64,000 nt of DNA, from the NCBI RefSeq assembly GCF_002746455.1, contig NZ_NWUW01000014.1:62001-126000 (forward strand), written 5' to 3'. This stretch comes from Bacillus fungorum (GTDB lineage Bacteria > Bacillota > Bacilli > Bacillales > Bacillaceae_G). A program made the position numbers and the translations under genes. This document shows, in pieces, positions 19,768 to 28,283 of the stretch. Each line of letters starts with the position of its first letter. Positions within the stretch are counted from its first letter, which is position 1. The notes under the pieces were generated by a model. The model had not been told where the DNA came from, did not search any database, and saw only the letters and a list, made by a program, of their open reading frames with translations.

Positions 19768-20106
19768 ATGCGAAGAAAGAGAAATCATCATTTTAAAAGT
19801 GGTAAAAAAAACGAAGAGTATGCAGCTGAAATATCACCAGCTGGCATTCCAATTAGACATAAGCGTAAAGACATTGCAAATGAAATAGAAGGTACAAATA
19901 CTGGTGCAATGATAGGCTATGTCGCTTTATTTCTTTCGCTTTTCTCAATTGCATTTTATCCAGTTACACTCGGTTCTCTTGCGATTTTAGTTGGCTTATT
20001 AGCTGTCAATTTCGGAGCACGAACACTTGGATATACAGCAATTGGTTTTGGTAGTTTTTCTGTTTTATTCACTTTATTTTATCCGCTTGCTTTGTCAGCG
20101 TTTTAA
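19768..20106 (+). CDS. Small membrane protein with basic N-terminus
   Basis: 112 residues. A very basic soluble N-terminus (MRRKRNHHFKSGKKN, then PIRHKRKDIANEIEG) is followed by three closely spaced hydrophobic segments (about 46-65, 66-84, 90-111). The hydrophobic part resembles DUF4190-type small proteins, but I cannot assign it firmly. The ATG at 19768 follows GAGAGGGATG. A bidirectional terminator closes it. Confidence 0.75.
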   Translation: MRRKRNHHFKSGKKNEEYAAEISPAGIPIRHKRKDIANEIEGTNTGAMIGYVALFLSLFSIAFYPVTLGSLAILVGLLAVNFGARTLGYTAIGFGSFSVLFTLFYPLALSAF

Positions 20107-20137
20107 AAAAACACACCAAGTTATACTTGGTGTGTTC
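20104..20137. terminator. Bidirectional terminator
   Basis: AACACACCAAG / CTTGGTGTGTT stem; the T-run is strongest on the minus strand, serving the zinc-ribbon gene, whose stop codon it overlaps. Confidence 0.85.
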
Positions 20138-20348
20138 ATTCGTGATACAACATAATATGACCGCATCCACAACAATGCTTCGCTGTAATTTCTTGAAACA
20201 CTGGATAATTTTCTTCATCTCGATGCTCAATAAACACCTTTTCAAATCGATACATATTTGGTGCATACGCCCAATCTTGTTTTGTACGTGCGTATAATGT
20301 AGAAGAGAAAAACTCCTCACCACCGCAAACAATACATTCCTTCTTCAT
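20136..20348 (-). CDS. Small zinc-ribbon protein
   Basis: 70 residues with two cysteine pairs that could bind one zinc: CIVCGG near the N-terminus and HCCGCGH near the C-terminus. No further domain, so a small structural or nucleic-acid-binding protein is possible, but the function is unknown. The ATG at 20348 has GGAGGGG upstream; a TTG codon just before it is an artefact of frame opening. Confidence 0.7.
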   Translation of the reverse strand: MKKECIVCGGEEFFSSTLYARTKQDWAYAPNMYRFEKVFIEHRDEENYPVFQEITAKHCCGCGHIMLYHE

Positions 20349-20399
20349 CAATACCCCTCCTATGCTTGTCTTACTTCATCTATATGAACATAAGCATAA

Positions 20400-20428
20400 G
20401 AAAAAGACCTTCTATTACTAGAAAGTCT
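20400..20428 (-). terminator. Terminator overlapping the preceding stop codon
   Basis: Stem AAGACTTTCTA / TAGAAGGTCTT with T-run on the minus strand; the gene's TAG is part of the stem. Confidence 0.75.
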
Positions 20429-20738
20429 TCTCTGAAACAAAAAGAAATGTACCAAACATTCCTACTCCGCTATATTCTTTCGTAACATCAGCTTCTGTTT
20501 TAAATGTTTGCTTTACAGTCATAAAGAATACACCATTTCGTGCATCTGTACTTTCAAATTTTAGTTTTTCTTTTTTACCATCTACATTTTGCGTGCATTC
20601 AAAACTACTCTCGTCACATTTCAATGCATACTTATCTTCTAGATACAATTTAAAATCTGATTCTTTCGGACAAGTTATAAGTAAAATTGCCACAAGAATA
20701 ATACTTACAATACCCACAATTGTATAATATTTCTTCAT
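20418..20738 (-). CDS. Hypothetical exported or membrane-anchored protein
   Basis: 106 residues from the ATG at 20738 (AAGGAGTACAA upstream). An N-terminal hydrophobic segment (about 5-22) ends in LLITC, which could be a poor lipobox or a simple anchor. The rest is a small charged domain with two more cysteines (KCDESSFECTQ) that could form a disulphide outside the cell. No family recognised. The stop codon lies inside a terminator hairpin (20400-20428, GACTTTCTA / TAGAAGGTC with T-run). Confidence 0.65.
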   Translation of the reverse strand: MKKYYTIVGIVSIILVAILLITCPKESDFKLYLEDKYALKCDESSFECTQNVDGKKEKLKFESTDARNGVFFMTVKQTFKTEADVTKEYSGVGMFGTFLFVSEKTF

Positions 20739-20789
20739 TTGTACTCCTTTCAAAAGACAAGAAAACTTGACTGCATGCGCCAAGTTTTC

Positions 20790-21536
20790 TTAGTCCACAA
20801 CCCATTGCCACTCTTGCTCTTTCTTATCAAAAATGAGCCACCCTGTCTCTGTTGCTTCTTCTTTTAATTCATCGATATTATCTAGCACCTCATCCGTACT
20901 TTCATACGAACCCACTACATATACCGGAATTTCAAGACCCCTTCTTGACTCAATTTTCCCTGCCAGATCAATATAAAGACCATCTTCCATTAATGGAATA
21001 AGCCCCATAATCACTTCTTTTGAAATTGCTGGGAAAATTTTTGATTTTTGGAAGAAAGAAAAACGTTTCTTACCGAAAGCACCGAGTTTATAAGGAATGA
21101 CTTTACTTAACATCCCTACAAAGTCTGCAATTCTACGATAATACACTTTGTTGTACCATCCGTCATCATGTGAAAAATAAACAAATCTATTTTTCAATAA
21201 CGGAAAGAACGTTCTTGCAAGTGGTTCTTTTTTGTGAGCCAAATATAAAAGCTCTGCAATTTCTTTTGGCTCTAGTTCATCTAAATCGCTTGCATCATCA
21301 AAATCTACCCAACAAAATTCATCAAATTCATCAATCTCTGCTTGAATTAACTTATGTATATTTTCTTCCTCAACATATTCAAATAAAGTATGATAATGAA
21401 AATCTGTCCATTCAAAGTTATGCTTTAAAAGCAACACTTGATGAAGCGGTGAAGGGATGTTACTTGCAAACTCTTTAAACGTAATTCCTGATGTAATAAA
21501 ACAATGACCCCGACGATTACCATTAATATATATCAT
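20790..21536 (-). CDS. Conserved hypothetical protein
   Basis: About 248 residues, soluble, rich in acidic residues (EIDEFDEFCWVDFDDASDLDELEPKE around the middle, read in parts). No family recognised. The start is uncertain. The frame is open to 21638 but no ATG has a clear ribosome site; I chose the ATG at 21536 because the sequence above it holds a GGAGG and promoter-like AT-rich stretches. The gene ends 51 bases before the small exported protein gene on the same strand. Confidence 0.65.
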   Translation of the reverse strand: MIYINGNRRGHCFITSGITFKEFASNIPSPLHQVLLLKHNFEWTDFHYHTLFEYVEEENIHKLIQAEIDEFDEFCWVDFDDASDLDELEPKEIAELLYLAHKKEPLARTFFPLLKNRFVYFSHDDGWYNKVYYRRIADFVGMLSKVIPYKLGAFGKKRFSFFQKSKIFPAISKEVIMGLIPLMEDGLYIDLAGKIESRRGLEIPVYVVGSYESTDEVLDNIDELKEEATETGWLIFDKKEQEWQWVVD

Positions 21537-21696
21537 ATTCTTTACTTGGTCAGATCCTCCAGACAAAGCACCTAGCCACCTTCGTTTTATATGTTTCAAT
21601 TCTATAGCATATTTTAACATGAAAAATTTTAGAAACATAGAAAAAACTTCAAAAACTATTTACAATTTCATGAGTTTTATTACATAGTGATTACAA

Positions 21697-21728
21697 GAAA
21701 AAACACCTGCTCGTGAGCAGGCGTTTTT
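21697..21728 (-). terminator. Terminator of ytfJ
   Basis: AACGCCTGCTC / GAGCAGGTGTT hairpin with T-run on the minus strand; it overlaps the ytfJ stop. Confidence 0.9.
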
Positions 21729-22152
21729 AAAGGATTTCATCTGGGTTTTGAGGATGATGATTTCCCTCTTTCTTTTCATCTTTTTGGAACATCGATTGAA
21801 TTTTATCAATTGTTTGTGGGGCTAATTCAATCATTTTTTCTGCTAAATGTGTCGCATTTTGTAAATGTAGAATATTTACTCCATCTTTATTCACCACAAG
21901 AAATGCGACTGGTGTAATAGAAACACCACCCGCGCTACCGCCACCAAATGCAGGGTTTCCGTTCGCTCTTTGTCCATCATTCGTTTGGAAATCAGAACCT
22001 CCTGCTCCAAAACCGAACGCTACTTTAGAAACCGTTAACACCACACCACCGTCAGCCGTTTGAACAGGCTCTCCAACAATCGTATTTACATCGACCATTT
22101 CTTTTAAATTTTCCATTGCCGCTTTCATTAACCCTTGAATTGGATGATCCAC
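21727..22152 (-). CDS. ytfJ: GerW-family sporulation protein YtfJ
   Basis: 141 residues of the GerW/YtfJ family, made during sporulation in the forespore and linked to germination. The family hallmarks are visible: MKAAMENLKEMVDVNTIVGEP near the N-terminus in two parts, a glycine-rich stretch with FGFGAGGSD and FGGGSAGG, and the TPVAFLVVNKDGV strand. It starts with GTG at 22152, about 9 bases after AAAGGAGGT; an ATG closer to that site is in another frame and gives no protein. Single gene. Confidence 0.9.
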   Translation of the reverse strand: MDHPIQGLMKAAMENLKEMVDVNTIVGEPVQTADGGVVLTVSKVAFGFGAGGSDFQTNDGQRANGNPAFGGGSAGGVSITPVAFLVVNKDGVNILHLQNATHLAEKMIELAPQTIDKIQSMFQKDEKKEGNHHPQNPDEIL

Positions 22153-22286
22153 CGTTCATAACCTCCTTTGTCATATCTTTCCTAGTTTTTCCGAAAGTTT
22201 GTGAACTAAACATAAAATTTTATATTAATTTCAAAAAACTTAAGTTGTAATATTTAGAAAAAAATAAAAAATGAGTTCGATTCGTT

Positions 22287-23072
22287 ATGATGCGAAAATT
22301 AACAAAGAAAGATCATGAACAAGTATTCGCTTACCTAAAAGAAGAAGCAGCCCTTAACTTATTTATTATTGGAGATATTGAAGCTTTTGGTTATGAGACA
22401 GATTTTCAAGAACTATGGGGAACATTCAAAGAGAATGGAACATTACAATCGATTTTACTCCGCTTCCATGATGAATTTATACCGTATAGTAAAGAAGAGT
22501 TTGTAGTAACTGACTATGAGGCGCTTCTTTCCGCATATAAGCCGCTGAAACTCTCTGGTAAGTCAACTATTGTAGAACGATTTGAAACTGTTTCAAATAT
22601 ACAGCTCGGTACTAAAAATGAAATGTATTTTTGTGCATGTCTAGATGCCAACAACTTACCTAGTACGCCTGCCCAAGAAACAATTAAACTTGCCACACTA
22701 GAGGATGTAGAGCGAATAATACAATTACGAAGTAACATCGCTGAATTCCCGACTGCTAATGAATCAGAGAAAATATTAAGACAAGCTCTCGAAACAAATA
22801 CAGGACGTACGTATTATATTGAAAAAGACGGTGCTATTATCGCATCCGCCTCTACATCTGCTGAAAATTCATTATCCGCTATGATAATTGGCGTATGTAC
22901 ACATCCGAATTATCGCGGGAGCGGATATGCTTCGCTTATATTACAAAAAATGATTCGGGACTTTACGAATGAAGGCCGAACACTTTGCTTGTTTTATAAC
23001 AACCCGACTGCTGGACGAATTTATAAACGATTAGGGTCTAAAGATATTGGGATGTGGACGATGTATCGATAA
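22287..23072 (+). CDS. GNAT acetyltransferase with extra N-terminal domain
   Basis: 261 residues. The C-terminal half is a GNAT domain with the acetyl-CoA loop CTHPNYRGSGYASLI and the late LFYNNPTAGRIYKRLG region. The N-terminal half is a degenerate GNAT-like domain (LNLFIIGDIEAFGYETDFQ), a layout seen in many Bacillus acetyltransferases. The acceptor is unknown. The start region has two tandem ATGs and only a poor ribosome site. A bidirectional terminator follows. Confidence 0.85.
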   Translation: MMRKLTKKDHEQVFAYLKEEAALNLFIIGDIEAFGYETDFQELWGTFKENGTLQSILLRFHDEFIPYSKEEFVVTDYEALLSAYKPLKLSGKSTIVERFETVSNIQLGTKNEMYFCACLDANNLPSTPAQETIKLATLEDVERIIQLRSNIAEFPTANESEKILRQALETNTGRTYYIEKDGAIIASASTSAENSLSAMIIGVCTHPNYRGSGYASLILQKMIRDFTNEGRTLCLFYNNPTAGRIYKRLGSKDIGMWTMYR

Positions 23073-23073
23073 T

Positions 23074-23100
23074 AAAAAGCCGATTTGAAATCGGCTTTTT
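23074..23100. terminator. Bidirectional terminator
   Basis: Perfect 13-bp stem AAAAAGCCGATTT / AAATCGGCTTTTT between convergent genes; it overlaps the last codon of the kinase gene. Confidence 0.92.
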
Positions 23101-23980
23101 ATACATACTGTGCTATTCCAGCTTCAAAGGCTTTCTTATCATTATTTAGTACACCAAATAATGCTTCTTGAAGCGCAAATGTACTCTTATAAAAATACAT
23201 TCGCTCCTTTACTGCTTCTAAATTAGGATAATAGGCTTCAAATAGTTGTAAAAACTCCTCTCCATAACTAGCTAATATCCCTGCAAAATCATAAGCAGGA
23301 TCTCCAATGCTCGCACCACCAAAATCTAAGACCCCTGAAATATCCTTTTTTGTTGCACTATATAAAATGTTTGTCATGCCAAAATCCCCATGAACAAGAC
23401 TGGGTGTAAAATTAAAATGGCTCTCTTCATTCAAATGCATTTCAAAAGATTTCGAAACTTCTTTTTTCGCCTCTTCTCTCATGTATGGATAAACATAATC
23501 TTTTAATTGACTATACAAACTATTTATTTCTGAATACATATCAGTAGTATCATATTGCATAATACCTTCAAATGTAGATAATGGAATTTCATGCAACTCT
23601 TTTAAAAATCTCGCCAATGTGCATGCAAGTGTCTGTAATTGCTTTTCATCATTTATTTCCGTAAAAATATTTTTCAAAAACGGGTCCCCTTCAATCATCT
23701 CATATCCTGCAAATACTTTTCCTGGTACTTCATCTTGAAACCCTTGATAACTTGGATTGGGAATTTGAAGCGTAATGAAGGGTCTTATTCTCTCTAGTAA
23801 CTGTTTTTCTATTCGAAGTTTCTGAATACCTTTTTCATATTTCGGAAAACGGAATACTATATTATCATTTACAATTAACACATCATTATTTTGACCTATT
23901 TCATTTATATACACGGAATTTATTTGTAATTCAGGATACAAACTTTGTAAATACGCAACATACTCATTTTCTTTTCTCAT
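23099..23980 (-). CDS. Aminoglycoside phosphotransferase-family kinase
   Basis: About 293 residues of the APH/choline kinase fold. The catalytic loop HGDFGMTNIL and the metal-binding LDFGGASIGDPAYDFA are intact, so it should be an active small-molecule kinase. The substrate is unknown; such chromosomal genes do not by themselves prove aminoglycoside resistance. The ATG at 23980 follows a purine-rich stretch. It is the last gene of a six-gene operon running down from 26391. Confidence 0.88.
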   Translation of the reverse strand: MRKENEYVAYLQSLYPELQINSVYINEIGQNNDVLIVNDNIVFRFPKYEKGIQKLRIEKQLLERIRPFITLQIPNPSYQGFQDEVPGKVFAGYEMIEGDPFLKNIFTEINDEKQLQTLACTLARFLKELHEIPLSTFEGIMQYDTTDMYSEINSLYSQLKDYVYPYMREEAKKEVSKSFEMHLNEESHFNFTPSLVHGDFGMTNILYSATKKDISGVLDFGGASIGDPAYDFAGILASYGEEFLQLFEAYYPNLEAVKERMYFYKSTFALQEALFGVLNNDKKAFEAGIAQYV

Positions 23981-24011
23981 TCTTTCTCTTCTCCCGTTCA
24001 AACTATTATTC

Positions 24012-24440
24012 TCACTTCAAAGTCATAATTACCTGTCTTTCAACAAAACCAAACTCTTCGTACATCTCTTTTGCAAAATTTCCAGCAAATACATTCAAAC
24101 GAATTTCTGAATAATTCTTTTGTAATTCCTTAATACCAGCCTCCATTAATTTTCTTGACAATCCTTTCCCGCGGTACTCTGGAAAAACATACAATTCGTA
24201 TATAAACCCTAGTTTTTCATGAGAAAAATAGTCCGTATTTTCCCCTATTAATATCCATCCCATTACACTGTTTTCTTCTTTAACGACTAAATAATACGCT
24301 CCCTTTTCTACAATCGGCCTTGTAATTTCAATCGCTTTCTCTGTACTTAACTGACAATTTCCCCTCGCACCTTCAAAAAGTGATTGAGCTGCATACTGTA
24401 TTATTTCATTCGTTTCTTCTCGATTTGCCTTTTCTATCAT
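24012..24440 (-). CDS. GNAT acetyltransferase
   Basis: 142-residue GNAT enzyme with the acetyl-CoA binding loop FPEYRGKGLSRKLM and the usual late motif NVFAGNFAKEMYEEFGF. The acceptor is unknown. It overlaps the cupin gene by 4 bases (ATGA), and the kinase gene follows 31 bases later. Fifth gene of the six-gene operon. Confidence 0.88.
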   Translation of the reverse strand: MIEKANREETNEIIQYAAQSLFEGARGNCQLSTEKAIEITRPIVEKGAYYLVVKEENSVMGWILIGENTDYFSHEKLGFIYELYVFPEYRGKGLSRKLMEAGIKELQKNYSEIRLNVFAGNFAKEMYEEFGFVERQVIMTLK

Positions 24441-24763
24441 TTTTCACAACTCTCCTCTTTAATAGGCATTAATCCATGTTCTGTACTCGTCTCATGAAGC
24501 TCCCTCTTCTCCCAAAACACAGCTTGTCCCGCTTCCACCTTCACTTTTTCTTTATCTGCCCCACATACATATCCTTCGCCGTCCACAATAAGAAGCAGTT
24601 GCGATACAACTGCTTCATGATATCCAATTATTCCATTCTCTCGTAAATGCATAGCACCGATATGTATATTCCCTTGATGATTTAATATTTTCGACATTAT
24701 GAAATTAGATTGAAATGCTGTGATTTGCTTTCCCACTTCTTCACTACAATCAAAAATTTTCAT
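24437..24763 (-). CDS. Small cupin protein
   Basis: 108 residues forming a single cupin barrel (GAMHLRENGIIGYHEAVV, GYVCGADKEKVKVEAGQAVF, KRELHETSTEHG). Only part of the classical metal-ligand set is visible, so binding without catalysis is possible. It overlaps the next acetyltransferase gene by 4 bases. A strong AAGGAGGAC precedes the start. Confidence 0.82.
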   Translation of the reverse strand: MKIFDCSEEVGKQITAFQSNFIMSKILNHQGNIHIGAMHLRENGIIGYHEAVVSQLLLIVDGEGYVCGADKEKVKVEAGQAVFWEKRELHETSTEHGLMPIKEESCEK

Positions 24764-24775
24764 TACCGGTCCTCC

Positions 24776-25261
24776 TTATACGTATAAAACCATCCTTACT
24801 GTCTGCATCATATGTCCTTCAAAATCTTCTTCAAATTCCTCTAATTGTGCAAAACCTTTCGCTTCATAAAAACGTTTTCCTTTTTCATTCGCTGCTTCTA
24901 CATGAATATATAGTTTCCGAATTCCTTTTAATACCGTTAACCCTTTTTGTAATAAAGCACTTCCTATCCCTTTCCCTTGCTGATCTGGTAACAAATAAAT
25001 TGCTCCTAATTCCGCTTCGTTTTGCAGTCTAACAGGTGAAAAATTTGCAAAGCCAATTACTTCTCCCTCTTCTTCCGCAACCAATAAATGTGTATTTTCA
25101 AGACGATATTTCATTTTTTCATCAGAATAGGCCTCGTCTAAAAAGCTGTCTTGAATCTCTCTAGGAATAATGCCTTCGTATGTATCATGCCAAGCTATTT
25201 TCGCTACTGATTGTACAGCATGAATATCTTCTTGCTTCATTTCTCTAATTACATATGTCAT
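24776..25261 (-). CDS. GNAT acetyltransferase
   Basis: 161-residue GNAT enzyme with acetyl-CoA loop LLPDQQGKGIGSALLQKGL and C-terminal HVEAANEKGKRFYEAKGF. The N-terminal IAWHDTYEGIIP resembles the YitI/PaiA-like branch, but the acceptor is unknown. It overlaps the 2H phosphoesterase gene by 4 bases; third gene of the operon. Confidence 0.88.
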   Translation of the reverse strand: MTYVIREMKQEDIHAVQSVAKIAWHDTYEGIIPREIQDSFLDEAYSDEKMKYRLENTHLLVAEEEGEVIGFANFSPVRLQNEAELGAIYLLPDQQGKGIGSALLQKGLTVLKGIRKLYIHVEAANEKGKRFYEAKGFAQLEEFEEDFEGHMMQTVRMVLYV

Positions 25262-25818
25262 CTCGATGTCTCCATTCTCTTTAAATTATATTCTGCTAAT
25301 ATACTAGAAGAAATGGCAGAAGCATTTTCATAATTCACCTTAATTAATTTTAATTTTTCAATTGAAGCCGTTGCAAAATCAGATTTTTCATATATATATT
25401 CCATTACACTTAAAAACTGATTTGTATGTAACCTATTTGCAATCGTACAATGCGGAACCCACTTTCCCGGTACGTAATATGAATTTGGGTTGTCATGAAA
25501 AGTTTTAAAATAATCATGATAAGTATGGTGAAGTTTTAACAATTCATCGGTAACAGTCGGTGCTAGAAAGACCGTTCCGTTAGTAGGAAAAATTCCAACA
25601 GAAGGAAAAGTTACCTCAGCCATATTCTCTTGAACAGCTACAAACTTCCCTAACTTCTCCGTGTATAAATGAACATCTAACTCATTGTAATCAGCTAACG
25701 TAATATGAGGTTCTACTCCGGCTAATTGATTTGTGCCAATGATATTTGTTAATTCATTTTGCAATTCTGTAATTTTATTAGTAAACACACGATCAAATGT
25801 AGCAATAATAGCGTACAT
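25258..25818 (-). CDS. 2H phosphoesterase (2'-5' RNA ligase-like)
   Basis: 186 residues with the two HxT/S signatures of the 2H phosphoesterase superfamily: PHITLADY (about 38-45) and PHCTIANR (about 127-134). These enzymes act on cyclic phosphates or 2'-5' bonds in RNA or nucleotides. It starts after GGGGTGAAG and lies between two acetyltransferase genes with spacing of a few bases or an overlap, so it belongs to the operon. Confidence 0.86.
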   Translation of the reverse strand: MYAIIATFDRVFTNKITELQNELTNIIGTNQLAGVEPHITLADYNELDVHLYTEKLGKFVAVQENMAEVTFPSVGIFPTNGTVFLAPTVTDELLKLHHTYHDYFKTFHDNPNSYYVPGKWVPHCTIANRLHTNQFLSVMEYIYEKSDFATASIEKLKLIKVNYENASAISSSILAEYNLKRMETSR

Positions 25819-25824
25819 ACTTCT

Positions 25825-26391
25825 TCACCCCTTTGTTACACATAGCGCTTCCCATTCTTCACGAATCATTCCCATTCGAATAGAATCGTAGTACGTTCCG
25901 TTATAGTATCGGCATTTGCGCATTCTACCTTCTAAGCTCATCCCTATTTTCTCAGCTACTTTCATCATTCGTTCATTACCAGACCAAGTCGTGAGCCCTA
26001 CTCTACCAATCTCCATCTTTTCAAATAACAAATCTCGATATAACGTTAACGCTTCTGTACCGTATCCACCATTCCAGTAAATTGGATTATAAATCACAAT
26101 TCCCATCTCCAACCAACGCGTCGGTTTATGCTCCCAATAAAATCCGACCGTCCCTATAACTTGACCGTTATTTTCTATAATTAAATTGGATAGAGGTTCT
26201 TCTTTTAAACGAGTTTGCATCTTCTCCTTATAGGATGAGTATTCTTGCATTGAAAACGAAAAATACGGTGCATCCCATTTTTTCCATTCTGGATTTTCTT
26301 CTTTAAATACGAGGTTCCATAATGTTTTTATATCTGATTCTTCAATTGTACGAATTGTTACTTTATCCCCTTTTACTATTACGTTTTGCAT
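25825..26391 (-). CDS. RimJ/RimL-type GNAT acetyltransferase
   Basis: 188-residue GNAT of the RimJ/RimL branch: IRTIEESDIKTLWNLVF at the start, NPIYWNGGYGTEALTLYRD as the acetyl-CoA loop, and NERMMKVAEKIGMSLEGRMRK at the end. It may acetylate a ribosomal N-terminus or a small amine. First gene of a six-gene minus-strand operon; the AGGAGGGAATT ribosome site is strong. Confidence 0.87.
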   Translation of the reverse strand: MQNVIVKGDKVTIRTIEESDIKTLWNLVFKEENPEWKKWDAPYFSFSMQEYSSYKEKMQTRLKEEPLSNLIIENNGQVIGTVGFYWEHKPTRWLEMGIVIYNPIYWNGGYGTEALTLYRDLLFEKMEIGRVGLTTWSGNERMMKVAEKIGMSLEGRMRKCRYYNGTYYDSIRMGMIREEWEALCVTKG

Positions 26392-26527
26392 AATTCCCTC
26401 CTACAATCCTCTTTATTTCATATATAATTATAATATTTTTTCAGAAAAATCAAAACAAATATCGTTTATTCTATTGTATAATTTTGTTATAAGATACCAA
26501 TTATTCATGTAGAAAGCTGGTGATCCA

Positions 26528-27154
26528 GTGAATAATCGATTTAGTATTGCTTTATTTCTCACTATTATTACGACAAATATTATTCTCTATTTCTTCTTAC
26601 CATCAAATATTGTTACGAAATGGGACTTCAATGGAACGCCTACATCAACGATGGATAAAAGCACTTTTGTAATCGTAAATATAATTATATGTTCCTTCGT
26701 ATTCTTTTTATTTTTAGCTTTATCTAAAGCGATGAGTAACCAGAAATTTCTTCTATGGACCGGTAATACGATTTTACTATTCTTATTTTTTGTCGATATT
26801 GTCATTGCCCTTATCGCTCTTGGCTTTTCACTTCCTCTTGATCATTTCATATTTTTAGCATTAGGGCTTTTATTTATATTAATAGGCTATTTCAGTTCCA
26901 AAATTGATACGACTAAATCAACCGTTTCATTAGAATGGAATGATAAGCACCTTGAAAAAAGAGCTTCAAATATTAGTAGTATTTCAATGATGATAGCAGG
27001 GATTTTCCTAGCCGGGCTTCCATTTATCGTTTCTGCTCCGTATAGAGGTTATGGCATACTAGCGATTATTTTAGGAATGACACTTATCATTTTACCAAGT
27101 ACGATTTATTTACTTATTAAAGACAGCAAGCAATCTACTCCTTTAAAAAAGTAA
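26528..27154 (+). CDS. DUF1648/SdpI-like membrane protein
   Basis: 208 residues with five or six transmembrane segments. The first helix is followed by the DUF1648 signature LPSNIVTKWDFNGTPTSTMDKS (in part), as in the SdpI immunity family; the rest is less conserved. SdpI proteins protect Bacillus against the SdpC toxin, but no toxin gene is near, so immunity is not claimed. It starts with GTG 26528 and has only a weak GGTGA ribosome site. Confidence 0.78.
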   Translation: MNNRFSIALFLTIITTNIILYFFLPSNIVTKWDFNGTPTSTMDKSTFVIVNIIICSFVFFLFLALSKAMSNQKFLLWTGNTILLFLFFVDIVIALIALGFSLPLDHFIFLALGLLFILIGYFSSKIDTTKSTVSLEWNDKHLEKRASNISSISMMIAGIFLAGLPFIVSAPYRGYGILAIILGMTLIILPSTIYLLIKDSKQSTPLKK

Positions 27155-27159
27155 TAAAA

Positions 27160-27186
27160 AAATAGGAGGTTACATCCCTCCTATTT
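27160..27186 (+). terminator. Terminator after SdpI-like gene
   Basis: AAATAGGAGG / CCTCCTATTT stem; the T-run is short, A-rich on the other side, so it may also serve the minus strand. Confidence 0.75.
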
Positions 27187-27583
27187 CAGCTTAATATTTT
27201 CTTTTTCACTTCACAAATATCACTTTCTTCATTAACAGTAATATTTAATTGTGCTAGCATTCATTGAAAATTGTGTTCTTTCTCGTACATAAATAATTTA
27301 TTAGCGCAGGATTTTCGTTTACAAGTGCTTCAACTACAACTTCACAATTCCCTTCTATTACATAAACATTTGGCTTACTAACTACTAAATCCATCACATA
27401 GTTTACGGCGCCAATACTATTCCTTCCTTTCTCACAAAGATCACCATTAATAATTAAATAATCTTCATCTTTAAAATTAACTTTATGTAATAATTCCTTA
27501 AAAAGATCTAATTCTCCATGGATATCAGAAATAATGATGACTCTTACATCATTTGGTATAGATAATTTCTTTATTTTTTCCAA
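27186..27583 (-). pseudogene. Metallophosphoesterase with internal deletion
   Basis: The first 107 codons are the N-terminus of a calcineurin-like phosphoesterase (SDIHG, NGDLCEKG and GNCE metal motifs; TTG start at 27583 after AGGAGCG). The frame then stops at 27254. Beyond that point another frame reads LAQLNITVNEESDICEVKKK to a stop at 27186, which looks like the genuine C-terminus. The middle of the enzyme, probably over 100 codons with the remaining histidine ligands, is missing. So it is a deletion pseudogene that cannot form the active site. Confidence 0.75.
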
Positions 27584-27689
27584 GTATAAACGCTCCTAAC
27601 ATTCTCTAAATGCAATATTCCCTTGTTAATTTCTAATATTCAACAAATTATATTACTAGACCTGTCCCTAGCTCAAATCTGAACAAGAA

Positions 27690-27722
27690 AATAGGTTCCA
27701 CATATTTTTATACACGGAACCT
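27690..27722 (-). terminator. Terminator of acetyltransferase gene
   Basis: AGGTTCC...GGAACCT hairpin with an AT-rich inner stem, then TATTTTCTT on the minus strand. Confidence 0.75.
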
Positions 27723-27730
27723 ACTTGGTA

Positions 27731-28153
27731 TTATAACGCTTTATAAAAAGAATAGCTTACCTTATCAAAGCCCTCTCTTTCATAAAAACGATGTGCATCA
27801 ATTCTTGGAAACGCAGATGTAAGTACGATAGAACTACAACCATTTTCTTTCCCCCACTTTTCTACATATGACAGCAGAACATTACCATATCCTTTTGATC
27901 TGTGAGCTTCCGCAGTTACAAGGTCATATACAAAAACATGTTTCTCATTATAAAAATTCGTACAAATCGCTACACCAGCTAGACTAACAAGTTCTTCATC
28001 TTCATTACGTAGCGAAAATAGCTTATAATTTTCTTCTTTCATTTTTTGAAATAAAGAACTTGCCTCTTCTCTTGAAAGTTTTGTTCGTAATTGCTGTAAT
28101 ACGGGAAATACATCATGTAAATCCTCTTCTGTCACTACTGCTTTAATATTCAT
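27731..28153 (-). CDS. GNAT acetyltransferase
   Basis: 140-residue GNAT enzyme: VYDLVTAEAHRSKGYGNVLL holds the acetyl-CoA loop, and the C-terminus has FPRIDAHRFYEREGFDKVSYSFYK. The acceptor is unknown. It is transcribed away from the MocR regulator gene, from which it is separated by 130 bases, so the regulator may control it. AAGGGGCG precedes the ATG. Confidence 0.88.
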   Translation of the reverse strand: MNIKAVVTEEDLHDVFPVLQQLRTKLSREEASSLFQKMKEENYKLFSLRNEDEELVSLAGVAICTNFYNEKHVFVYDLVTAEAHRSKGYGNVLLSYVEKWGKENGCSSIVLTSAFPRIDAHRFYEREGFDKVSYSFYKAL

Positions 28154-28283
28154 TATGATTCGCCCCTTACTATTTATAAAATTTTCTAAATGTTATATCA
28201 TCATTATAGAAAGCGACTGCCCTTAGCTTAAGTGACAGTTCTATTCTTTTTTATAAGGCCAGTATGAAAAGGAGTGTCTACGA

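Noticed and set aside
23099..23980. Aminoglycoside resistance gene
   Set aside because: The fold and motifs are of the APH family, but the setting is a chromosomal operon of acetyltransferases and the substrate is unknown.
26528..27154. Toxin-immunity (SdpABC/SdpI) system
   Set aside because: Only the DUF1648-type membrane protein is present; no sdpC-like toxin or sdpR-like regulator is next to it.
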